Positions 53,300 to 59,564 of a DNA stretch of 64,000 nt are shown one piece after another. This stretch comes from Rhizobium acidisoli (GTDB taxonomy: Bacteria; Pseudomonadota; Alphaproteobacteria; Rhizobiales; Rhizobiaceae), in the NCBI RefSeq assembly GCF_002531755.2, contig NZ_CP035000.1, positions 248,001 to 312,000 of the forward strand. Direction: 5' to 3'. A program made the position numbers and the translations under genes. Below the pieces are notes generated by a model. That model did not search any database. It was not told the DNA's origin and worked only from the letters and a program-made list of their open reading frames with translations. The stretch's first letter is position 1. Every line of letters starts with the position of its first letter.

Positions 53300-55150
53300 A
53301 TGATCTACGATCCCACCAGGGCCAATCCGCTTTGCGGCAATCCCCTGAAGACGCGCGACGACCTAACGAAGGCCGCTATCGACCTTTTCGAACCGCTCCT
53401 GCCCTATTTCTCGGATGGCGCCGCGCGCGTGCGCCTGGGTGCAACCGGCGCGATCTTCGACCGCGCGGCGGCGGATCTGGAAGGATTTGCACGGCCGCTC
53501 TGGGGCATCGTTCCGCTCGCCGCCGGCGGCGGCCATTTCCCGCATTGGGATCTGTATCGGCGCGGACTGGCGAACGGAACCAACCCTGATCATCCCGAAT
53601 ATTGGGGCGATCTCGCCGACCGCAACCAGCGACTGGTCGAACTCGCCGCCGTCGGATTTGCGCTGGCACTGGTGCCCGAACATATCTGGGAGCCGTTGAG
53701 CGAGAGCCAGAAGAAGACGATTGCTGCCTATCTTGTCGCGGCGCGGGAACTGGAATTCATCGACAACAACTGGAAATTCTTCCGGGTCCTCATTGATCTC
53801 GGGCTGGAGCGTGTCGGTATTCCGTTCGACCACGGCAAAACCGTCGCCTATCTCGACGAAGTCGAGGCTTTCGATCTCGGGGAAGGCTGGTATCGCGACG
53901 GGCCGGTGCGGCGGGTCGATCATTACATTCCCTTCGCCATGCATTTCTACGGCCTGATCTACGCCGTGCTGGCGAACGGCGACGAGGCGCGCAAGGAGCG
54001 CTTCCGCGGTCGCGCCGAAATCTTCGCCAGCGATATCCGCCACTGGTTCGGCCCCGATGGCGCCGCCCTTGCCTTCGGCCGCAGCCAGACCTATCGCTTC
54101 GCGGCCGGCGGCTTCTGGGGCGCGCTTGCTTTTGCCGGCGTCGAAGCGCTGCCCTCGGCTGAGATCAAGGGCTACTACATGCGCCATATCCGCTGGTGGT
54201 CGGCGATGCCGATTGCCGAGCGCGACGGCGTTCTCTCGATCGGCTACGGCTATCCGAACCTGCTGATGAGCGAGAGCTACAATTCTCCCGCCTCGCCCTA
54301 TTGGGCGCTGAAATTCTTCCTGCCGCTCGCGCTTCCAGAGGATCATCCCTTCTGGACTGCCGAAGAGGCGCCGCAGCCGGCATTCCCCGAGCCGGTGTCG
54401 TTGAAGCCGGCAGGCATGGTTGCCATGCACACGCAGGGAAATGTCGTCGTGTTTTCCTCCGGCCAGCAGCACGACAAGATGCGCGGCGCCAACGAGAAAT
54501 ATTCGAAATTCGTCTATTCCACCCGATACGCCTTCAATATCGAGGCCGACGACCGGAATTTTGCAGCCGCAGGCTTCGACGGCATGCTCGGCCTCTCCGA
54601 CGACGGCATTCACTTCCGCATGCGCGAAAGCCTCGAGGAGGCGCTGATAGCAGGCGACCGGCTCTATTCGCGCTGGCGCCCCTGGAACGATGTCGCCATC
54701 GAGACCTGGCTCATTCCCGCAAACCCCTGGCACATCCGGATTCACCGCATCGCCACGCCGCGGGCGCTCAGCACCATCGAGGGCGGTTTTGCGATCGAAC
54801 GCGCCGATTTCAATGCCGATCGATCCGAGCAGGGCGAAGGCCGGGCCGTCTGGTACGGACAGACGGATGTCAGCGCGATCGTCGATCTGTCGTCCAGTCC
54901 GAGAACCGGCCATGCGATGAGCCCGATCCCGAACACCAACCTCATTCACGCCAAGACCCTGCTGCCGCAGCTGCGCGGCGAAATCGGCGCGGGGACCACT
55001 GTGCTCGTCACCGCGGCAATGGCGCTTCCCAGCGGGCAGGATTGGGCTGCGGCGCTGGGCAATCTCCCGGTCCGTCCGAATCTTGACGAACTGGAGCGTC
55101 AGTTCGGTGAGGACGGCGTGCGTGTGCCGGCCTTTGATCTTCAGTCTTAG
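53300..55150 (+). CDS. DUF2264 domain protein, probable cytoplasmic glycan enzyme
   Basis: A 616-residue protein of the DUF2264 family. RLGATGAIFDRAAADLEGFARPLWGIVPL near residue 45, NQRLVELAAVGFALALVP near 110, NNWKFFRVLIDLGL near 155 and EGWYRDGPVRRVDHYIPFAMHFYGLIYA near 195 outline a helical toroid. The C-terminal ~250 residues are beta-rich. The order resembles toroid plus beta-sandwich lyases and hydrolases. The family is frequent in rhizobial and actinobacterial sugar operons but its activity is not established. No signal peptide. It is the last gene of the uronate operon, so it probably acts on the imported oligomer. The stop codon lies within the terminator stem. Confidence 0.85.
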   Translation: MIYDPTRANPLCGNPLKTRDDLTKAAIDLFEPLLPYFSDGAARVRLGATGAIFDRAAADLEGFARPLWGIVPLAAGGGHFPHWDLYRRGLANGTNPDHPEYWGDLADRNQRLVELAAVGFALALVPEHIWEPLSESQKKTIAAYLVAARELEFIDNNWKFFRVLIDLGLERVGIPFDHGKTVAYLDEVEAFDLGEGWYRDGPVRRVDHYIPFAMHFYGLIYAVLANGDEARKERFRGRAEIFASDIRHWFGPDGAALAFGRSQTYRFAAGGFWGALAFAGVEALPSAEIKGYYMRHIRWWSAMPIAERDGVLSIGYGYPNLLMSESYNSPASPYWALKFFLPLALPEDHPFWTAEEAPQPAFPEPVSLKPAGMVAMHTQGNVVVFSSGQQHDKMRGANEKYSKFVYSTRYAFNIEADDRNFAAAGFDGMLGLSDDGIHFRMRESLEEALIAGDRLYSRWRPWNDVAIETWLIPANPWHIRIHRIATPRALSTIEGGFAIERADFNADRSEQGEGRAVWYGQTDVSAIVDLSSSPRTGHAMSPIPNTNLIHAKTLLPQLRGEIGAGTTVLVTAAMALPSGQDWAAALGNLPVRPNLDELERQFGEDGVRVPAFDLQS

Positions 55151-55184
55151 AGCGGTTCAGCCGAACCGCTCTAAGCTTTTGTTT
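55147..55184 (+). terminator. intrinsic terminator of the uronate operon
   Basis: A perfect 12-bp stem TTAGAGCGGTTC/GAACCGCTCTAA with loop AGCC (55147-55174) is followed by GCTTTTGTTT. The TAG stop of the DUF2264 gene is inside the left arm. Confidence 0.8.
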
Positions 55185-55188
55185 AAAC

Positions 55189-55232
55189 GCAATTCCGGAC
55201 GGAAAACCGCTTCGCACTTTTCCTGGAATTGC
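55189..55232. repeat. rhizobial-type nested palindromic intergenic repeat
   Basis: Arms GCAATTCC (55189-55196) and GGAATTGC (55225-55232) enclose a second inverted pair GGAAAA (55201-55206) and TTTTCC (55218-55223), with ACCGCTTCGCAC between. This type of sequence recurs between genes in many Rhizobium genomes from general knowledge. It abuts the operon terminator; whether they form one unit is unclear. Confidence 0.65.
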
Positions 55233-55280
55233 TCTAGCTCGGGATCGGGGCGCCCTTCGCGGCTCATTGCGGCGGGGCAA

Positions 55281-55712
55281 TCATTCGCTGCGGGGAGTGC
55301 CGCGATGGCGCTGGCCGCGCGCCAGCTCGACAAAACGGCGCTTGACCTCGTCGAACAGCGCCGGCGGCAACGGGCCGAAATAGCCGCTCTCATTGTCGAT
55401 CGGCCGAACGTCCGGCCCTGGCCAAACAAAGCGATTGCTTTCCGTTAGGACGATCCATGATCGCTCGTCATCCAGTCCAAGGCGTCGTTTCGTGGCGGCC
55501 GGGATTTCGACCGCATCGCTCGGATCGGACGGTGGCGAATGGGTCACCGGCAGCACTCGCACGGTCGGCATTTCATCATCCAGCGCGGCGACGATCGCAA
55601 GCACGAGAGCCAGGCGATCCTTGTCGCCCTCCTCTCGACCTTAAAGATGTTGCCAATACCAGAGATAAGAATAGCGGAAAAGCCAACCAACCTTCGGCTC
55701 AGTCGGAAGCAT
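55281..55712 (-). pseudogene. PemK/MazF-like toxin gene interrupted by an in-frame stop
   Basis: Read from ATG 55712, the frame gives VGWLFRYSYLWYWQHL, a TAA at 55643-55641, then GREEGDKDRLALVLAIVAALDDE and VLPVTHSPPSDPSDAVEIP, LGLDDERSWIVLTESNRFVWPGPDVRPI. This order matches a rhizobial PemK/MazF-type endoribonuclease family continuously on both sides of the stop, so one nonsense codon splits an otherwise full-length ~143-residue toxin. A downstream GTG at 55604 could restart a 107-residue fragment. The ATG overlaps the intact antitoxin gene by 14 bases, the normal antitoxin-first order. Loss of toxin with retained antitoxin is a common decay path. Confidence 0.75.
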
Positions 55713-55974
55713 GCTTATTCTTCAGTTCGGAATCCAGATGCTCAAGCCCCGGCTCCATCCGCGACGCTTCGATCGCCGCAAGCTCTTCATCGCCGAGGGT
55801 CGTCGTCAGGTCGACACGACGATCGCGTTTCGTAAAACGGAGATAGTCCTCATAGGCTATCAAGACCGTCCGCGGCCGACCGTTCTTTGTGATGATCACC
55901 GGTTCGCGTACAGCCGCATCCTGATAGGCGCCAAAATTCTTGGACACGGCAGCAGCCGTTACAGTGGATGTCAT
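55699..55974 (-). CDS. Phd/YefM-type antitoxin
   Basis: A 91-residue protein. TVTAAAVSKNFGAYQDAAVREPVIITKNGRPRTVLIAYEDYLRF is the Phd/YefM DNA-binding fold. The tail LGDEELAAIEASRMEPGLEHLDSELKNK would bind the toxin. ATG 55974 follows AGGAGAT; the frame opens at 56127. Intact, unlike its toxin partner, which carries a stop codon. It would still bind its own promoter (AT-rich with ATATACGG near 55990). Confidence 0.87.
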   Translation of the reverse strand: MTSTVTAAAVSKNFGAYQDAAVREPVIITKNGRPRTVLIAYEDYLRFTKRDRRVDLTTTLGDEELAAIEASRMEPGLEHLDSELKNKHASD

Positions 55975-56134
55975 TTCGGATCTCCTACTTTCCGTAATAT
56001 ACGGGATTTCCGGAGTTCTACAAGGCATTGCAGATTGGGCTGAGATCGGATCTCGACTGCTTCCCACACAGTGCGGCGACCGGTAGCGCCACCAATTTAA
56101 AAGCGGAGGCGTCAGCTCGATGTACACCGTTTAG

Positions 56135-56641
56135 CTATGATGCCGTCCGTTCTGCATCGTAGCTTTTGGCGATCTGCTGGGCCCATTCCGCCATTTGATC
56201 GTCCGGTATCTGCAGAACCCCATGCTCAGCCATCAACGCATGGTATTGCTGCTCCTCTAGCGGCACGCCTGTAGGCAAGGGAACGACGTGAAAATGTAAA
56301 TGGCTGTTGGCTTGCTGACTGCCGAGTGAAAGCACATAAATTCGCTCGGCGTCGAACACCCTTTTGAGGGCGCGCGACAAGATGTGAACCTTCTCCTGCA
56401 ATCGAAGATATTCGTCTGTCGATATGTCTCGCGCCAGATCCTCGCGGTGCTCCTTCGGACTGACAAGGCAATAACCCGGAAGAGTCGGATATTTGCTCAG
56501 AAAGATGATGGTCTCATCGTCCTCAAAAATGCGATGATGAAAGCAAGCGGGGTCGTTCTTGACCAAGCCGCAGATAAAGCATGGCCTTGTTTCAATGCCG
56601 CGCACATAGGCCTTGAGATCAAATGGTAGGCGCTCGATCAT
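56135..56641 (-). CDS. HIT (histidine triad) family protein
   Basis: A 168-residue protein with the triad HLHFHVVPLP near residue 118 and the fold-typical CLVSPKEHREDLARDI upstream. The N-terminal CFICGLV and later His residues may bind zinc. HIT proteins hydrolyse nucleoside phosphoramidates, dinucleotides or related nucleotide conjugates. Slightly longer than minimal HINT proteins. It is separated from the antitoxin gene by about 160 bp and is divergent from the small-protein pair at 56.9 kb. The exact substrate is unknown. Confidence 0.88.
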   Translation of the reverse strand: MIERLPFDLKAYVRGIETRPCFICGLVKNDPACFHHRIFEDDETIIFLSKYPTLPGYCLVSPKEHREDLARDISTDEYLRLQEKVHILSRALKRVFDAERIYVLSLGSQQANSHLHFHVVPLPTGVPLEEQQYHALMAEHGVLQIPDDQMAEWAQQIAKSYDAERTAS

Positions 56642-56916
56642 TGCTGAACCTCTCGTGCGCGGATTCGATGGTCGATGATACGTCGACCGATATTGCCTCG
56701 TATCCTAAAGTGCGTCACGAACTTTCAGATTTTGCCGAGCTTCATGTATTTATTTTCTCACGCGCCATTAATATTTTCGGATTACTGATGATAATTATAC
56801 TAACCCTCTCAATTTCATGAATTAATTCTCCTTCAATGAAACATTATTGAAGTGAAATCCGGCCGTGCCTGGTGGTATACTCTGCCTTCATTTTGGAGCC
56901 ATGGGAGGAGGATGCA
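56642..56916 (+). other. AT-rich divergent intergenic region
   Basis: No supported gene. Bases 56740-56860 are clearly richer in A and T than the surroundings. An extended -10 element TGGTATACT at 56873-56881 lies about 36 bp before the next start and is a candidate promoter; no good -35 box is seen. Confidence 0.4.
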
Positions 56917-57237
56917 ATGCCTACCGTAATGGTCTGTCATAACGTCAAAGACACAAAATACTGGCTCGCCTCGCCTGTTCGCAAGCAGGTTCTGGAACCT
57001 GTCGGCGTGACGAATATTCGCACCTTTACAGATCCTCAAACGCCCAACCGCGTTGGTTTGGTAATGGAGGTAGCAGACATGCAAAAGTTGATGGCCTTCA
57101 TGCAGACCAAGGCCGCGGCCGATGCGATGGCGAGTCGGCGTCCTGCCGGAGACCATGATGATCCTGGTTCAATCGTAACACCCATCTCCACGGGACTTGG
57201 GCAATGCAGCGCGGGACAACGCGGGAGGATGATATGA
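56917..57237 (+). CDS. small dimeric alpha/beta-barrel-like protein, C-terminus probably frameshifted
   Basis: The first ~71 residues (PTVMVCHNVKDTKYWLASPVRKQVLEPVG, then FTDPQTPNRVGLVMEVADMQKLMAFMQTKAA) match a family of ~87-residue proteins related to the ABM/dimeric ferredoxin-like fold. After AMAS the frame enters an unrelated basic tail to 57237. In the next frame GVLPETMMILVQS ends at TAA 57176-57178 and matches the normal family C-terminus. One inserted base near 57131 explains this. ATG 56917 follows GGAGGAGG. Function unknown. The extended version would overlap the next gene's start by four bases. Confidence 0.65.
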   Translation: MPTVMVCHNVKDTKYWLASPVRKQVLEPVGVTNIRTFTDPQTPNRVGLVMEVADMQKLMAFMQTKAAADAMASRRPAGDHDDPGSIVTPISTGLGQCSAGQRGRMI

Positions 57238-57503
57238 CCACTCTATTCGTGAGGCACGAGGTTTCCGACTACGCCACATGGCGCAAGACATATGACGCGT
57301 TTGATCCGGTGCAAAAAGCCAATGGCGTTACGGCGCAAGCCGTCTATCGGGCCACTGACAATCCAAACGACATTACCGTCACGCACGAGTTCGCCACGCT
57401 GGAAGCAGCTCAGGCTTTCGGCAAGCTGGAAGAGCTGAAGACGGCAATGCGCAACGGAGGCGTGCTCGGCACGCCGACCGTATGGTTTGCCAATAAAACG
57501 TGA
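57234..57503 (+). CDS. small ABM-fold-like protein
   Basis: An 89-residue protein (TTLFVRHEVSDYATWRKTYDAFDPVQKANGV at the start, THEFATLEAAQAF in the middle, TPTVWFANKT at the end) resembling antibiotic-biosynthesis-monooxygenase/cyclase-type dimeric alpha/beta-barrel proteins. GGGAGG precedes ATG 57234. It follows the related small protein above and is probably cotranscribed. Such proteins often have no known substrate. I give no function. Confidence 0.7.
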   Translation: MTTLFVRHEVSDYATWRKTYDAFDPVQKANGVTAQAVYRATDNPNDITVTHEFATLEAAQAFGKLEELKTAMRNGGVLGTPTVWFANKT

Positions 57504-57576
57504 AATGGGCGGAACGACTGCGGCCGCTCTCGGCGCATAACAGGAAGCCGGGTCGTGCGCGCTCTGTCGAGCGCCC

Positions 57577-57996
57577 TTATTGCCCGCTCTTCAAATCGCG
57601 CAGGAGATCCAGGCCGCTTTGGTATTTTTCCGTGTTCCTGCCGGCCTGTTCGGCTTGGCGGAGATTGTCTTCGAGATCGGCCTGTTTGACCGGCAAGGCC
57701 AGTGGGTTTGAAGCCGCACGTCTGACGAAGTCGTCGTCCGCCTCGTCGGGCCGCCGCGTCAAAGCATCGACCGCGGAGATAATCGCCGGTGGAAAGCCTT
57801 CCTCCCTCAGCCTGTCGAGCGTCCAGCCGTTTCCCTTCTCGGCGACGTCATGAAGGTAGGCGACCGTTCGTGTCTCGTCGCCGGAAACGAGAAGTGCCAC
57901 CCGCTGGCAATGCTCGAAGTACGGCCGGTCGGTCTTGTCAGCCTGCCCTTCATGCGCCTCGAGAGCGATCTGGATGGCGTGATCGAGATGCTGCAT
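57577..57996 (-). CDS. HD-domain phosphohydrolase, SpoT/MESH-like
   Basis: A 139-residue protein with HAIQIALEAHEGQADKTDRPYFEHCQRVALLV, then the HD motif YLHDVAEKGNGWTLDRLREEGFP and ALTRRPDEADDDFVRRAASNPLALPVKQADLEDNLRQ. The order of H..HD..D residues is that of small alarmone hydrolases and related HD phosphohydrolases. The DNL(R) signature of MESH/SpoT is present. It begins four bases after the DUF2934 gene ends, so it is the last gene of a three-gene unit with an EcfG-type promoter. (p)ppGpp hydrolysis is plausible but not shown. Confidence 0.8.
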   Translation of the reverse strand: MQHLDHAIQIALEAHEGQADKTDRPYFEHCQRVALLVSGDETRTVAYLHDVAEKGNGWTLDRLREEGFPPAIISAVDALTRRPDEADDDFVRRAASNPLALPVKQADLEDNLRQAEQAGRNTEKYQSGLDLLRDLKSGQ

Positions 57997-58000
57997 CGGA

Positions 58001-58327
58001 TCACGGCCCTTCGGTCTTCCTGATCTTCCGCTGGGACGGCTTTTCGCCGGTTGTCATCTCGATATCGGGCACGGAAGTCTTGGCGACCCGGCGAAGCTTT
58101 GGTGGCGGCCGGTCGAGATCGCCGCTTTCACCGGCGCCTTGGAGCAACGCTGCGTCATCCCTGTCGTCTTCATCGAGCAGGTCCTGCAGCGTCTCATGCT
58201 CATCGTCGCCAGCCAGTTCATCGCACGCCTGCAGCCAATGGCGCTGGTCCGCACCTTCCGGGCGGCCCTCGGCCTCCCAGATTTCGTAGGCACGGCGGCG
58301 TATCTGCTCGTGCTTGTCTACAGCCAT
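58001..58327 (-). CDS. DUF2934 domain protein
   Basis: A 108-residue protein. The N-terminal HEQIRRRAYEIWEAEGRPEGADQRHWLQA is the DUF2934 motif. The rest is charged and probably disordered, with an acidic stretch (DDEHETLQDLLDEDDRDDAALL) and a basic end. DUF2934 proteins are common in rhizobial stress regulons, without a known mechanism. ATG 58327 has GGAGGAG upstream; the frame opens at 58342. Middle gene of the stress unit with the HD hydrolase. Confidence 0.8.
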   Translation of the reverse strand: MAVDKHEQIRRRAYEIWEAEGRPEGADQRHWLQACDELAGDDEHETLQDLLDEDDRDDAALLQGAGESGDLDRPPPKLRRVAKTSVPDIEMTTGEKPSQRKIRKTEGP

Positions 58328-58357
58328 GATCTCCTCCAACACATTTCAATGAGCCGT

Positions 58358-58711
58358 TCAGGGCGTGTTGATGGTTGGAAGAAAATCCTCCACCTGTTTA
58401 CGCTCATCTTTTGATAGCGTCTCCACCCGTTCCTTCCAGAACCGTTCAGCCTCAGGCGGATCCTCGTCCCATTGGCGGACTTCGGTGATGTTGTCGTCAA
58501 TTTTGGACCGGCGGCAGCCACCGAGGCTGAGATATTCTTTCGCAAGCTTCAGGCTTGGGGTTTCGGTGTTACTGTCACCATCTATCGCAGCGCTTGCATT
58601 GCTGCGGGCCTTCTCCAATGTCCTGCGGCGGTCCTTCTCGGCAGCTCGCGTGTCGGCGGAGCGCGCGTCGTCGGTGCCGCTTTCCGGCGGCACAACGGAT
58701 TTGGACGTCAT
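58358..58711 (-). CDS. hypothetical charged protein, first gene of a stress-type operon
   Basis: A 117-residue hydrophilic protein with no recognised domain. The N-terminal half is rich in charged and small residues (SVVPPESGTDDARSADTRAAEKDRRRTLEKARSNA) and probably disordered; the C-terminal half has EVRQWDEDPPEAERFWKERVETL and may be helical. AAGGAGGA precedes ATG 58711. An EcfG-type promoter (GGAAC-N17-GTT) lies about 45 bp upstream. It precedes the DUF2934 and HD hydrolase genes on the same strand. No function assigned. Confidence 0.6.
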   Translation of the reverse strand: MTSKSVVPPESGTDDARSADTRAAEKDRRRTLEKARSNASAAIDGDSNTETPSLKLAKEYLSLGGCRRSKIDDNITEVRQWDEDPPEAERFWKERVETLSKDERKQVEDFLPTINTP

Positions 58712-58754
58712 AGCTGTCCTCCTTTCATTCATGCAAAGGATGTTGTGATCCGAT

Positions 58755-58779
58755 AACCCTCGCGGTTAGCGAGAGTTCC
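58755..58779 (-). promoter_or_regulatory. EcfG-type (general stress) promoter of the 58.7-57.6 kb operon
   Basis: On the minus strand GGAAC (58779-58775) and GTT (58757-58755) are separated by 17 bp, the spacing recognised by alphaproteobacterial EcfG sigma factors. The predicted leader to ATG 58711 is about 35 bases. A near-identical arrangement occurs at 59168-59192. Confidence 0.65.
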
Positions 58780-58832
58780 CGCCTACGGCAATGATTTGAA
58801 CGGAGCATCAAGCCGGAGCGCCCGGCCGGCCG

Positions 58833-59123
58833 TCAATGAACGGCCATGCTCACCATGCGATAGGGGTGCACGGCCTCGAACTGCGAGATCATCGCCGTTG
58901 CCTGCAGCAGCACACGCTCGGCATTCTCGGGATCGTCACGGGCGAGTTCATCGGCGTTGACGCGGATCGCTTCGGCCATGTTGTTGGAAATTTCCGCAAA
59001 CTGCATATTGCCCTCGACAAGGGCCTCACGTGCCGTGTCTTCCAGCGTACGGGCGATGTCGACAAAGATTTCCTCGCGCTCCTCGATGCTGAGGTCCTTG
59101 ATGATCTTGGTCATCTCTTCCAT
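58833..59123 (-). CDS. hypothetical helical protein with EcfG-type promoter
   Basis: A 96-residue, almost wholly helical, acidic protein (MTKIIKDLSIEEREEIFVDIARTLEDTAREALVEG near the start, NNMAEAIRVNADELARDDPENAERVLLQA later). No domain recognised. ATG 59123 has GGGAG eight bases upstream; ATG 59114 is an alternative. It lies behind its own GGAAC-N17-GTT promoter and next to another stress-type operon, so it is likely a general-stress protein. No further function can be read from the sequence. Confidence 0.62.
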   Translation of the reverse strand: MEEMTKIIKDLSIEEREEIFVDIARTLEDTAREALVEGNMQFAEISNNMAEAIRVNADELARDDPENAERVLLQATAMISQFEAVHPYRMVSMAVH

Positions 59124-59167
59124 ATCGCGCACTCCCAAAAGACGTGAGAACCTTCGTCTTTACTTCG

Positions 59168-59192
59168 AACGCCGGAGTAGCGCTTCTGTTCC
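59168..59192 (-). promoter_or_regulatory. EcfG-type promoter of the 59.1 kb gene
   Basis: Minus strand GGAAC (59192-59188), 17-bp spacer, GTT (59170-59168), preceded by GC to give CGTT. The predicted leader to ATG 59123 is about 40 bases. It matches the promoter of the neighbouring operon. Confidence 0.68.
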
Positions 59193-59219
59193 CTGAAGGG
59201 CGATGCAGGCACTTCGGCG

Positions 59220-59400
59220 CCGGCATCGTTTGCACGGCGGAATTGACAACGATCTGATCCTTGGCGCATTCCTGCGCAAAAGGATTTCGTCAGGCTGACG
59301 CCGGCCACCTTGGGCGCGGCATAGTAGGCGTTTGGGGACTGGCCGTGAAAGCTTCAACCGAGGCCGAGTTGACGATCTGCGCTGTCATCGCGGGCGCGTA
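59220..59400 (-). pseudogene. short-chain dehydrogenase remnant
   Basis: Three frames hold consecutive pieces of an SDR active-site region: IVNSASVEAFTASP, then NAYYAAPKVAGVSLTKSF with the Tyr-x3-Lys signature, then AQECAKDQIVVNSAV. The frame changes twice within about 150 bp, so it cannot encode an enzyme. The N-terminal NAD-binding part and the C-terminus are missing. The EcfG promoter of the neighbouring gene now lies just downstream of it. It is a relic of a larger lost gene. Confidence 0.6.
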
Positions 59401-59564
59401 CACGTGCAGGCGCATTTGCAGGACGGCGCGATGCGCGGTAACCGACGAACAGAGCAGTTCGTCATTGCGGCCGATAAGTGCGATCTGGTTCTTCAAAGTT
59501 CCAACTCGTTGTTTGGCCATATGCCAAGTGTGACAAAGCTCAAGGGCATTCTGAAAGTTTCGAA

